Origin: Euonymus europaeus
Lineage: Eukaryota > Streptophyta > Magnoliopsida > Celastrales > Celastraceae
Direction of reading: 5' to 3'
NCBI GenBank assembly: GCA_963580455.1
Contig: OY756958.1
Location: 28,222,501-28,286,500 of the forward strand
DNA length: 64,000 nucleotides
A program made the position numbers and the translations under genes. The notes below the pieces were generated by a model, which was given only the letters and a program-made list of their open reading frames with translations, had not been told where the DNA came from and made no database searches. Of the stretch, positions 1-11,948 are shown piece by piece (positions within the stretch are counted from its first letter, which is position 1; each line of letters begins with the position of its first letter).

Positions 1-141
1 TTCTATCCTTAGCACCCTTCCTGCTTTAAAGCTGATGCAGCGAAGACCGGATGTTGTTTCATGCATTGATGTCTGAATATGTAATATGGGCCTCACCACT
101 TTCCATGAGATAAATGATGCTAAAATTCCTTTCCTCTTCAG

Positions 142-432
142 CTGCTGCAGAAAGAAGCAAACAAGCGCCTAGGAAGTGGAACATGTGGTGATGATGAGAT
201 CAAAGGTCACAAGTGGTTCAAGTCAATCAACTGGAAGAAACTGGATGCTCGTGAAATTAGGCCAAGCTTTCGGCCAGAAGTTGCTGGGAACCACTGCATT
301 GTCAACTTTGATGAATGCTGGACCAACATGCCATTGGAGGTTTCTCCCGCTGCTAGTCCAACATTTGGTGAGAATCCTTTCAAGGGTTTCACTTACGTTA
401 GGCCTGCTGCTTCATTTCTTAAGAATGCCTGA
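142..432 (+). CDS. C-terminal exon of an S6K-like AGC protein kinase (partial)
   Basis: This is the last coding exon of a Ser/Thr kinase whose catalytic core lies left of the window. The exon follows a ttcctcttcag acceptor and reads LLQKEANKRLGSGTCGDDEI, the end of the kinase domain. It continues with HKWFKSINWKKLDAREIRPS, the start of the AGC C-terminal extension, and ends FKGFTYVRPAASFLKNA before TGA. The FKGFTY segment fits the AGC hydrophobic motif (FxxFT/SY), which PDK1/TOR-type signalling phosphorylates in plant S6 kinases. The WTNMP...SPAASP turn-motif region also resembles plant S6K (AtPK2/AtPK19-like) proteins. A kinase-fusion protein with the same tail cannot be excluded because the N-terminal part is not visible. 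Confidence 0.78.
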   Translation: MLQKEANKRLGSGTCGDDEIKGHKWFKSINWKKLDAREIRPSFRPEVAGNHCIVNFDECWTNMPLEVSPAASPTFGENPFKGFTYVRPAASFLKNA

Positions 433-1014
433 TGTAGCCAGGCTTTGAAATCTTTCTGGAGAATTCACATGCTTACTCTTCACCTTCCATTCAAACTATA
501 GACGTTTAAATCAAGCAATCCAGTGTCTGTAATTGTAGTTATTACGCGTGATTGCTGAAGCAAACTATTTTTTATGGCTCAAAATGTGTTTGGGCATTTT
601 AAATTATCTGTAATTGCAGTTTCTTACTGGTGATCCCTGAAGTAAACTGTCTTGAAGTAGCTTATGTTCTATGCCTCAAAAGAGAAGAAATGAAAGAAAG
701 CCAAGTAGTTGTTTGATCGTCTGAAAGTAGAAAATGAAAAAGCAACACCTACGATCCTACATAGTACATACATATACATATATAGACAAGTTAATTCAGT
801 CAAGGCTTTACTAAGGATAAATCAGCAGTACATGAAGAAAGAAAATACTGTAACTGCTTCATTGAGGTTTTCAAGACTGTATTTCTCTTTATATGGATCT
901 CTCTTCTGCCTCTTATTTTATGTAAAATGGAGGAAAAAAAAATATAACTTGTTTAATTGGCTTCAAGCCTTATTTCAGGTCTGGAGATTTGGTAAGAAAT
1001 GCTAACTAATAAAG
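433..1014. other. Intergenic spacer between tail-to-tail genes
   Basis: This stretch holds the presumed 3' UTR of the kinase and the 3' flank of the phosphate transporter. It is AT-rich. Two imperfect copies of a segment containing tctgtaattg(t/c)agtt occur near 524 and 608. I see no coding signal. Confidence 0.6.
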
Positions 1015-2622
1015 CTAGACCATTTCACTCTGTTGAATCACCTTTGAATCACCACCTTTTGCAGCAGTAGACTGGTTGTTCTCTTCAGATATTTCCTCGA
1101 GCGATCGTCCATTTGTTTCTGGGATCAAGAACGTGAAGAAAAAGCCGAGCAGATTCACCACTGAAAGGGCTATAATCATCCTTTTAATTTTACCGAGCTC
1201 ATGACTGTAGCTTTGCATCACAAATGCACTGATAATGGCTCCTGCTTTTCCTGCAGCTGCTGAGATCCCATGGCATGTCGAACGGAACCTAGCTGGGAAA
1301 AGCTCTGCCGGAACAATGAAAGTTGTGCTGTTGGGTCCAAAGTTAGCGAAAAAGAGACTGAGTCCGAACAGAACAGTAAACATAGTGGTGTTACCACCAC
1401 AAAACTCTTTATTTGAAGTTGAGGTTTTTGGGCACTTATCTCCTCTGAGTTCTTTGTAATGAAATCCAAGGATTGCCATGCAAATGGACATCAAGAGGAA
1501 GCCACCAAGTTGGATTACAAATCTTCCTATCCTGTCGATGAGGAGCACGGTGAACCAATACCCGGGAACTGTTGCGAAAAGTGCTACCAAGAACATTGCT
1601 TTGGAGAGTTTGTACATCTCCTCCAGCGCGTTCATTGTCGCAGCCTTTGGTAGTATTCCACTTGCAGGATAAATGTCTTTCTGGGTGAGGTTGAGACTGT
1701 AGAATGCAATGTCCAATAAGAACCAGGTGCTGGTGGTACCGAGAAGGTGAAGTCCATGCCTCCTGACAAACTCAACAGACAACAATCCATATGTAGAATT
1801 TGGATTGTTGGGAATATTGGAACTTTGTTCAACAAGAAAGTTCTTATCAAGGACTTTGGCCATATCAGCAGCAGCCTTTTTGTGATCTCCTGCGACCAAC
1901 GCAGTATACCTAGCAGTTTCGGGCATTTTCATCCTCCAATAGTATGTCATAGCAGCAGGGATCGCGCCAAACATAAGCACAATCCTCCAAGCGAAATCTG
2001 CTTGTGGTTGAGCCAAAAGGATGTGATCGTGTGCCGGATAAGCATTCAGGAATATCTTGGAAACAATCATGGACACTGCTCCAGCGAAGAGTATTCCAAC
2101 TCCTTGCATTGCAAAAACAGCTGCAATGAATGCTCCTCTGGTTTTTTGGTTGGCATATTCAGACATGATTACAGCTGAGAGTGGATAGTCTCCTCCGATC
2201 CCAAAACCCAGCCAGAAGCGAAAGAAACATAGAGTAGCAACTATACTTCTAGTTGTTGTTCCGAATGAAAGTCCGGATGCTAAGGCACACCCAACCATGG
2301 TCACTAGAGTGATCCCATAAACCTTTTTTCTACCAAGTTTGTCACCAAGCCACCCAAAGAAGAGTTGCCCAGCTAGTGTTCCACACAAAGCAACCCCAGT
2401 TATGGCATTATTGACCTCATCTGGCAAAGTTCCAGGCTTGTCAGGAGTCGAGAGATCGTAGTAGTACAGGCGGCCTAAGAGCTTGGTGACAGCAGTTATG
2501 CAGAAGAGATCATAAGCATCAGTGAAGAATCCCATACCGGCAATGACAATTGCCTTGAAATGGTAAATTTGGGTCTTGGCATTATCAAGAGCAGAGAATA
2601 TGGTTTTGCTTTCTTCCGCCAT
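1015..2622 (-). CDS. PHT1: High-affinity inorganic phosphate transporter, PHT1 family
   Basis: This is a plasma-membrane H+/phosphate symporter of the major facilitator superfamily, used for phosphate uptake or redistribution. The single-exon frame gives 535 aa from the ATG at 2622, within the usual PHT1 length of about 520–540 aa. The N-terminus [20 protein letters not shown] is family-typical. FFTDAYD carries the conserved Asp35 and Asp38. The PHT1 signature [13 protein letters not shown] starts near residue 143, with Val where most members have Thr. About twelve hydrophobic segments are visible, with a large loop in the middle. The frame is open for another 51 codons upstream to an ATG at 2775, but that extension has no family resemblance, so I place the start at 2622. 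A P1BS site lies upstream. I cannot assign the paralogue (PHT1;1 to PHT1;7 group). Confidence 0.95.
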   Translation of the reverse strand: MAEESKTIFSALDNAKTQIYHFKAIVIAGMGFFTDAYDLFCITAVTKLLGRLYYYDLSTPDKPGTLPDEVNNAITGVALCGTLAGQLFFGWLGDKLGRKKVYGITLVTMVGCALASGLSFGTTTRSIVATLCFFRFWLGFGIGGDYPLSAVIMSEYANQKTRGAFIAAVFAMQGVGILFAGAVSMIVSKIFLNAYPAHDHILLAQPQADFAWRIVLMFGAIPAAMTYYWRMKMPETARYTALVAGDHKKAAADMAKVLDKNFLVEQSSNIPNNPNSTYGLLSVEFVRRHGLHLLGTTSTWFLLDIAFYSLNLTQKDIYPASGILPKAATMNALEEMYKLSKAMFLVALFATVPGYWFTVLLIDRIGRFVIQLGGFLLMSICMAILGFHYKELRGDKCPKTSTSNKEFCGGNTTMFTVLFGLSLFFANFGPNSTTFIVPAELFPARFRSTCHGISAAAGKAGAIISAFVMQSYSHELGKIKRMIIALSVVNLLGFFFTFLIPETNGRSLEEISEENNQSTAAKGGDSKVIQQSEMV

Positions 2623-3389
2623 GCCTCTGAAGCTTTGCTTTGAAAAATGGGGATGTGTTGGTGATACTGAGGGAGACACTCCATGATATAATGCTCCTGT
2701 TCTTGGAAGTTTTACAGATATTTCTTTGCTGGTACACAAGAAATTCCCTTTGTAATTGACAAACGCTAGAGACAATACAGTGGATAATTTTGTGTCCCTC
2801 CAGGGACTTTAAAATTGGGTTCAGCTCTATTATTATCTTGGAGTCACCGTTAGGGTACTCTTGTTTCTTCTTGTCAGGGATCTCCAATGTTTTCTATATG
2901 GACATTCTTCGGATATGCTACGCTACCTGCCTCTGGGATCATAGGGTTCTTCTCTAAACATAATGTCTAGTGGAGGAAAACAAATATGTTGCACAAAAGT
3001 GCAAAAGAGTTCCAAAGCTACATCGTTAGGGAGAAATCAAGATTGTCCTTTCCTCTCGGTGTACTAGTTTTGTTGCTGTAGTTGTGCACTTAAAGAATTA
3101 ACAAAGCAGGTAAAAATCAGCAATTCCGGATCTTGAGGTATAGGCAAAATGAAATTCTGCTGTGGTTATTTTAAAAAAATAAAGAGTGCTTGCAAGATCA
3201 TGAGTTTGTAGACTGATTTATGCTTACTAAATCAATCAATAACAGCTTCAAAGTGTTCAAACGATATGATGAACAGAAGGCAGCATCGGTTGTCAAGCTA
3301 GCAACCGTAATACTAGAATAATTTAAGGTAGAGTGCACATGCTAATATTGAGACAAGGGAAGCAATCATGAGTTTTGGACATTGGTTGA
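2623..3389. other. Upstream region of the phosphate transporter
   Basis: This spacer holds the 5' leader and promoter of the PHT1 gene and the 3' flank of the receptor-like kinase. A possible leader-intron acceptor (AAGCTTCAG) lies just before the start codon. Apart from the P1BS site I see nothing else definable. Confidence 0.5.
2911..2918 (-). promoter_or_regulatory. P1BS element (PHR1-binding site) upstream of PHT1
   Basis: GGATATGC matches the palindromic consensus GNATATNC bound by PHR1-type MYB-CC regulators in phosphate-starvation promoters. It lies about 290 bp upstream of the PHT1 start codon and is the only match I noticed between 2623 and 3389. The match is seen in the sequence. 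Its role is inferred from the gene it precedes. Confidence 0.6.
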
Positions 3390-5635
3390 TCATCTATTCT
3401 TTGTTCCAGATTGTTGGATTTCCTCCATCCTTCTAACAACTTCATCCATGTTTGGCCGCATGTCAGGCACCTTTGAAACACACGCCAATGCAACCTGAAG
3501 CATCTCCACCATCTGCTCTTGAGAATTTTGGAAGCTCAGTAGCTCAACATCAAAAACCTCAGCAGTCCATTCTTCCCGGACAACAGATCGAACCCATCTA
3601 GGGAGATCAACCATATCATCATGCCCACCTGATGATGGTATTGGGGCTTTCCCTGTCAGTACTTCCAAAAGAAGCACACCAAAGCTGTAAACATCAGACT
3701 TGTGGGTGATTTTTCGTGCTTCGGTAACCTCAGGAGCACGGTAGCCTATTGTCCGAGACATGGTTGAAGGAAAATTCAACAGTGGAGTCAAGGCAAGATC
3801 AGATATGCAACCATCAAGTTCGTCAGTGAGAAGAACATTGGATGATTTGATGTTGCCATGGATGCACTTAGCACCACCTTCAGAATGAATGTGGGCAATT
3901 CCTCTGGCAGCACTAAGGGAGATCTTCACTCTCGAGTCCCAATCCAGTGGAGTTATCCCTGCTCCTATATTGCCTGGTATGTATATTTCAACACATTGAA
4001 AGCAAAACAAACAGTAAAACACAAGGTAAATTGACCCGCACTTGGATTTTTGAAGGATACTGGAATTCTCACATGTGCACTGCATTGCTCTTGCATCGAC
4101 TGTATAATGATTTGCTCTCATACAAAACAGGTAAAAAGTATAGGAAATAAATCATGCAAGATTATTCAGATTGAGAATCAGCAAGAGAACGGTGTAGATC
4201 AAGTTCAACCCTGATATTGAATGAATCAACAAAGAGAAATTCACAGCTACATTTGTTTTTGACTATATTATTTTTGCATGCTTGATATTCTGTCTTGGAT
4301 TACCAAATTGAGCTACTAATAAAGACAAGACATTGTAATGTAGATAAGGTAGAGCATACCATGCAAGACTGAAAACAAGCTCCCTGTAGTCATGTAATTG
4401 TATAGCAGAAGCTTTTCATCCTTGGAATAGTAATACGCACGCAAGGAGACAATATTCGGATGCTGTCCAAGCTTCCCTATAATCTCCATCTGCTGTTCAA
4501 ATTCCTTTTTTCCAGCCACAACTTCCTTCAACCTTTTAACTACCACTGTCGTTCCGTCCTCCAAAATAGCCTTATAGGCTGTGCCATAGCTCCCTTTTCC
4601 AAGTACCTCAGCTGAAGCCCTCAACAAATCTTCAAGATCAAAGTTATAAGAACATCCTTCAAAGAAACATAGTTTGTTCTTCTCAGCTTCTTGAACTCCA
4701 CTTCCAAAATCCGTAGGCTTCTCACTCACTGTCTTTCCTTTCAACATACCATTGCCTTCACTATCTTCCCTCTTCAAACAGCACATGAAAAACACAAAGA
4801 GTAGGAGAAATAGCACTGCAAATCCCCCAATTGCTATAGCAATAATAGAAGTTGTGCCAAGTTTCTTCTTGGAAGTGGATTGTTGATTTTGAGAATTTCT
4901 TGATGGGATTGGGGAGTAAGCAGGGGAAGGAGAAGGTGAAGAGGAGATTCTGGAACAAGTCTTGAGAGGCAACCCACATAATAAAGAGTTCCCCGTAAAC
5001 GAAGAACTAGGGAACTTCTGGAAGAAATTTGGAATGGAACCATTAAATTTGTTATCGCTCAAGTTAGCAATCTTGAGCACTGGGAGGCTAATGTTGGGTA
5101 TGGCTCCAGAGAAGGAATTTTCTTGAATATACAATTCAACAAGCTTTGTGAGGTTCTGAATTCCCGGTGGAATGCTGCCAAAGAAGGAGTTAAAGGAAGC
5201 ATCCAATACAATGAGTTGTGGGGAAAGAAAGGCCGGGAAGATGCCAGAGAAGTTATTATGCTGGAGGTATAGGTATTGGAGGGAAGGAATGGAAGGGATA
5301 TCAGAAGGAATATTTCCGTTAAGGTTATTGGATCGAAGGCTGAGGACCCTAAGAGCATCAAGCTTTCCTATAGTGCTAGCAGGAATGCCTCCATAGAGTC
5401 CAACTCCTGGCAGATGGATTCCTGTCACACGGGTCATGTTCACATTACAAGTAACTCCAATCCAGGAGCTGCATATTGAGGCACTTTCAGTCCAGTTCAG
5501 GTTCCGGACATGGGGGACAGCAGCAGCAAAGTCAAGCAGTGCTTGTTTGTCTGAACTCAAGTCAGCAAGGATTAGGGGAGCGACGAACAATAAGAAAAGG
5601 CAAGTAAGCACCACAGTGGAGGACTGAAGCTTCAT
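3390..5635 (-). CDS. LRR receptor-like kinase, probably catalytically inactive (At5g58300 type)
   Basis: This is a membrane receptor-like kinase. Exon 1 is 5635–4360 and exon 2 is 3973–3390, with a GT–AG intron in phase 1, giving 619 aa. Residues 1–24 are a signal peptide. An LRR N-cap (about 25–63) and roughly five leucine-rich repeats follow, then a Ser/Pro-rich juxtamembrane stretch, a transmembrane helix near 263–287 and a kinase-like domain from about 335. The glycine loop GKGSYG (346–351) and the subdomain II lysine (VVVK, Lys367) are kept. The HRD catalytic motif is replaced by HGN (464–466) and DFG by SDL (483–485). APE is present. This loss pattern is typical of the 'probable inactive receptor kinase' clade. 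The ligand and partners are unknown. Confidence 0.93.
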
Positions 5636-7894
5636 GGATTTCAGTTCTGATTAGAACCAAAATCTGGCAATTATGCTAATGCCAACTGAGATCAGAAGAG
5701 AAGATCATTACACAAAAGTTAGCCGAGCATGTAGTCACTGTAATTTGCTTTAGATTTCTTCAAAGAAAAGATCAAAGTGAAAGAAATATAAAAGCTAAAG
5801 TGCTTGTAAAGAATCCAAGAAGAAATAGTCATTATATAGAAAAAGAAGAAAGTTCCACTATCCTTTGTTCTGCAAAAGTGTAGTCACTTAGTAGGCTAAC
5901 TGTTCTAGTTTTTTTGTCAACTTAACAGCGTGTGCTTACGTTGAGGGTTTAAGGGATTTTGACACTAAGAATCACATGGAGGTGACAAACTGACAGGTAG
6001 AGAATTCCAAACAAAAAAAAATGCAGAAACTTGAAAATATGAAGAGTTTGTTAACAGAATTTTGGAATGATTGGAAGATCTTATTTTTGTAAGTGTCCAA
6101 GATAAAGTTGCTTCTTACCAGGTCATGGACTTGAAGTCAGAGAGATGCTTAGTACCCCAAAACTTGGCTGCTTGTCAGAAATTTGAAACTGCTGAATCCC
6201 AGAAGAATGTGAAAGAGCAAGAAAAGGAGGCAAGTATTGTAAGACACACTCTAATGTCAAAACAGAAATATAAATTAGTAAGCTTGATGGAGGACTTCCG
6301 ATAAACTACCCAGGCAACCTAAACCAAAAGGCACAGTGAAGCTGTAAGGCTGAAAGAGGTGGCCTTCTGCACATAAAGCTCTTATTACTTCTTGCATAAA
6401 ATAGAAATAGGATTCTGCACTAGAAGCTGTCTACCTAACCAACAAGTCAACCGGCATTAACATATACTCAGTACTCACTCATATTTATGTGTCTGCCTCT
6501 TCTGATACTATTAGGATGCTTATAGTTCCCACTCTTCAAAACTTATTTTGTTCTTTTTGGGTGCCATCGATTACATCCAAAAGTTCAAAAATGAATGTTG
6601 ATTATGTTCCAACAGCATCATGACTAATTTGAATTATCAAAAAAAAAAAGTTCAAAAGATATGATGGATCTCAAACATAAAGGGATGATAAGGTTTTTGA
6701 CCTTCTAATCAACATCAAAATTAACACCATGTTCAAAACCCACATGGGTAGGGTCCTTCCCTTCTTACTCTGAGATTCAAGATGGCTATTTACTTTCTGC
6801 TTGAATTCATGGTTGGGTGGTTGAAAGTGTTCCATGCTGTCTTTGCTAGCTAGCAGTCATTTTCCAACTACCTATGAGTACAGATTGCAGAAAGAAATTA
6901 AGAATGACAAGGATATGGGCTTCAAACTGAGACATACAAGGAAACCGTATACCTGTTTGGGGTAGAATCCACAGCTTGGGCAGTGACCACTCACCAGCCA
7001 TAAAAATAGATATGGCAGTTGGGTATGGGAATCCAGTTATGGTCCCTACTGTATCCTTTCTCCATCTTCTCTCCCTCCAGGATTGTCTGTTTTGCATCCT
7101 AGACCTTTTGAGCAATCATCATCTTCACAGGTGATATCGCCAAATACTATCCCATGTTTATTCCTCTGCTCTTTTCTTTCTTTTCCAACAGAGGGAAGAT
7201 AACAGACGGGCACAGCACATTGCTTTGGAATGCTCCTTTAGAATGCTGACATCATCAACTCTCCCACATTTTCCCAGCCATCGCAAACCCTCTCAACCAT
7301 CACTAATCCTCTTATCAAGTCTGGCCTAAATGAAAGACGCCCTTCCTGGGAAAAGGAGAAAAGAACTCTCGACATTTGTTAAAGAGATAACAAAAGCTCA
7401 ACCTGCTACAAATATTGACTACCAAACACATTACAAATAATACAATCAATCCTTTTACCCCACTACAAGAACATTAAAAGACAATTGTAGCATATACACC
7501 AACTAGATGAACGTCCTTAAGCTCAACAAACCATTACAAATCAACTTCACAAGATTGCACAAAACATCCAACCATTCTATAAAAATGGTCACCTGATTAA
7601 ATCCACACGATCAAAGTTAACCCAATAATAGCCACCATCGGTTGGATAAAGCACCAATGAGAAAAGAAAATGTAAATGCTACTACAACATACAATGAATT
7701 GTATGCAAATAACAATTAACAAAAAGCACTAAATCTATCTATCTATACTTGGTGGAAAACTCGGACTCTCGCAATGACATGATGTAGGAAAAAGCATGAA
7801 GGAAAGCGTTTAGGGAAAAGAGGAGTTAAAGATATGGAGACCTTGGCAGAATAGACACCCAATACAATTTATGTTTTGATTATTTATTCAGAAT
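5636..7894. other. Long spacer upstream of the receptor-like kinase
   Basis: The first few hundred bases are the likely promoter and leader of the receptor-like kinase. The rest is AT-rich with scattered short frames (for example 6071–6304 and 6846–7115 on opposite strands) that I do not recognise and that lack splice-supported extensions. A low-complexity A run lies near 6640. I see no gene. Confidence 0.5.
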
Positions 7895-8298
7895 TATTTT
7901 CGATGCAGCTGCTCTTATTTTTTATTGCCCTTTGACTGGTTTTGCAGGTCTCTTAAGCTTGGCATTCTTAGGTTACTTCACCTCTATGATTCTCAGCTCG
8001 GTAGTGATTCTTTGAGTGCGATCTCTCAGATCCAAGCTCGAGAGGATAGTCGAACGGAAGTGGGGCTTGTTATTGGTGATATTCGTGAGGAGACAGTGCA
8101 TTTCATTTTCTTGACTTTGTATTTATGCCTAGGAGTTTTAATGGTGTTGCTCATTTAATTGCTAGGTTTGTTTTATCATCTCCCTCTTCTTATATTTGGG
8201 ATTTGGATTCAGCTCCTCAATGGCTCACTGATTGTATTGTGGTGGATTCTTCACCTTTAGTCTCTTGTTAACGGAAGGTTATATTCAAAAAAAAAAAG
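7895..8298 (+). mobile_element. 5'-truncated, frameshifted LINE 3' end (RNase H region plus A tail)
   Basis: A plus-strand frame starting near AAALIF and continuing DWFCRSLKLGILRLLHLYDS and REDSRTEVGLVIGDIREETV resembles the RNase H-like domain at the C-terminus of plant LINE polyproteins. After about 8100 the homology shifts frame and continues FVFMPRSFNGVAHLIARFV to a TAA at about 8271. The conserved NGVAHLIAR segment corresponds to the usual N.vAH.lA motif. The sequence then runs into an 11-A tract at about 8288–8298, as expected for a target-primed LINE 3' end. It is a dead fragment. No target-site duplication could be identified. Confidence 0.7.
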
Positions 8299-8993
8299 TG
8301 TTGATATTTCCTTTTTCTGCTCATGACAGTACGACACAAGCAAGCAGAATTTTCCTTTTTAACCATCTTGAGCTAGACTTCTCTTAAGTTAAGCACATAT
8401 GGTAATTAAACACAAACATGGATCATGCATCAATCATATGAGACGATTTCTTTTATTAGCAGGATGAAGTATTCTTAAGTCATAGGTATGTCTTTGGCAA
8501 GAACTGTTCATTTTTCCTGTTACTTGTTGAACACAGTACTTTTAACGACATTTGAAAAAAGTGAATATCATGAACTCAAAATATGCCGAAGACGGTAGCG
8601 AAGAGAAGATCAGTGATGAGGAAAGCAGATCAACTTGCACTGAAGTTGCTGGCCCCATACACCCATTATCAAGTTAAATATCCGTTAACCTTCCTGTAGA
8701 GTGGTAATGTCATTCTTCTGTTTCTCATCCATGGCAGTATTATTACCGCTATGCTCATTGATAGATGGATAACGCAGCCTTTCGACTCAAGAATCTATGA
8801 ATTTAACACTGCAAATGATAAAAAATTGTACGAGAATACTACAGAAGTCCGACGCAACACACGGGGTCACAACTATTTCAAATATAATCTGCAAACATGC
8901 TCGCAAATTTAAATAAGTCCAACGGGAAAGAAAAATGAGAGCCCATAAATGGCTCTAAAAGACGTCCTATGCCATTCTCAGATGGTGCAAAAT
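8299..8993. other. Spacer downstream of RPL10
   Basis: This holds the 3' UTR and flank of the ribosomal protein gene. It is otherwise AT-rich with no coding signal. Confidence 0.5.
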
Positions 8994-11392
<2,399 letters not shown>

Positions 11393-11415
11393 GGCGAAGA
11401 TCTCTAGGCGGCGAG

Positions 11416-11606
11416 TTTAGGGTTTACGCGATGGTGAAGAAATATAATTCGCTTTCTCTCACACGGTTTAAATAGAGAGCTTGGAGTTGGATGGATCATT
11501 TTCAACCCTAGAGGCTTGAATGGTCAAAACTTGTGGGCTGGTCCTTTTGCGTAGTCCGACCCATGAATATCATGATGATGACCAAAGCCCATACGTCACA
11601 GGCCCA
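11416..11606 (-). promoter_or_regulatory. RPL10 promoter: telo-box and site II elements
   Basis: On the gene's strand, a telo-box AAACCCTAAA (11416–11425) lies just upstream of the start codon. Three TGGGCY-type site II motifs follow further upstream: TGGGCT-type at 11534–11539 and 11586–11591, and TGGGCC at 11601–11606. This combination is known from plant ribosomal-protein and other growth-linked promoters, where TCP factors and telo-box binding proteins act. Presence is seen; function is inferred. Confidence 0.6.
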
Positions 11607-11864
11607 AGTTTAGTATTAGGTACCATTTGGAAGCAAATTAATCGGTAGAATAATATTTTTCAGCCTCTCGACTGTAAAACATGTTTCATTTTCACCTTTC
11701 AAATAATTAAAACAAAAATTAATTTAAAAACAAAAATAAACCATGAATTTCTTATTATTTAAGGATGAAAAATGAAACCTGATATATATATAATTTATGG
11801 ACAAAAAATATTATTTTATTCAAATTAAAGGGAAAATGAATTAAAATAATTGGCTCGTTTAAAA

Positions 11865-11948
11865 GGAATAATTAGCGAATTAGGTTGCATGTAATCTTGA
11901 ATCTCAAGTTCGAACCCCACCCTTTTTCCCTTATCCCAAAAAAAAAAG
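11865..11948 (+). mobile_element. Short tRNA-like SINE candidate with Pol III boxes and A tail
   Basis: TAGCGAATTAGG (11873–11884) matches the Pol III A box TRGCNNAGYNGG at 11 of 12 positions. AGTTCGAACCCC (11907–11918) matches the B box. The spacing is tRNA-like. An 11-A tract (11938–11948) ends the unit. The unit is shorter than most plant SINEs and I could not find target duplications, so it may be a truncated or tRNA-relic copy. Confidence 0.4.

Noticed and set aside
6060..7130. Short frames at 6071–6304 and 6846–7115, considered as small genes or microRNA hosts
   Set aside because: No recognisable protein features, and no match to the conserved microRNA sequences I could recall.
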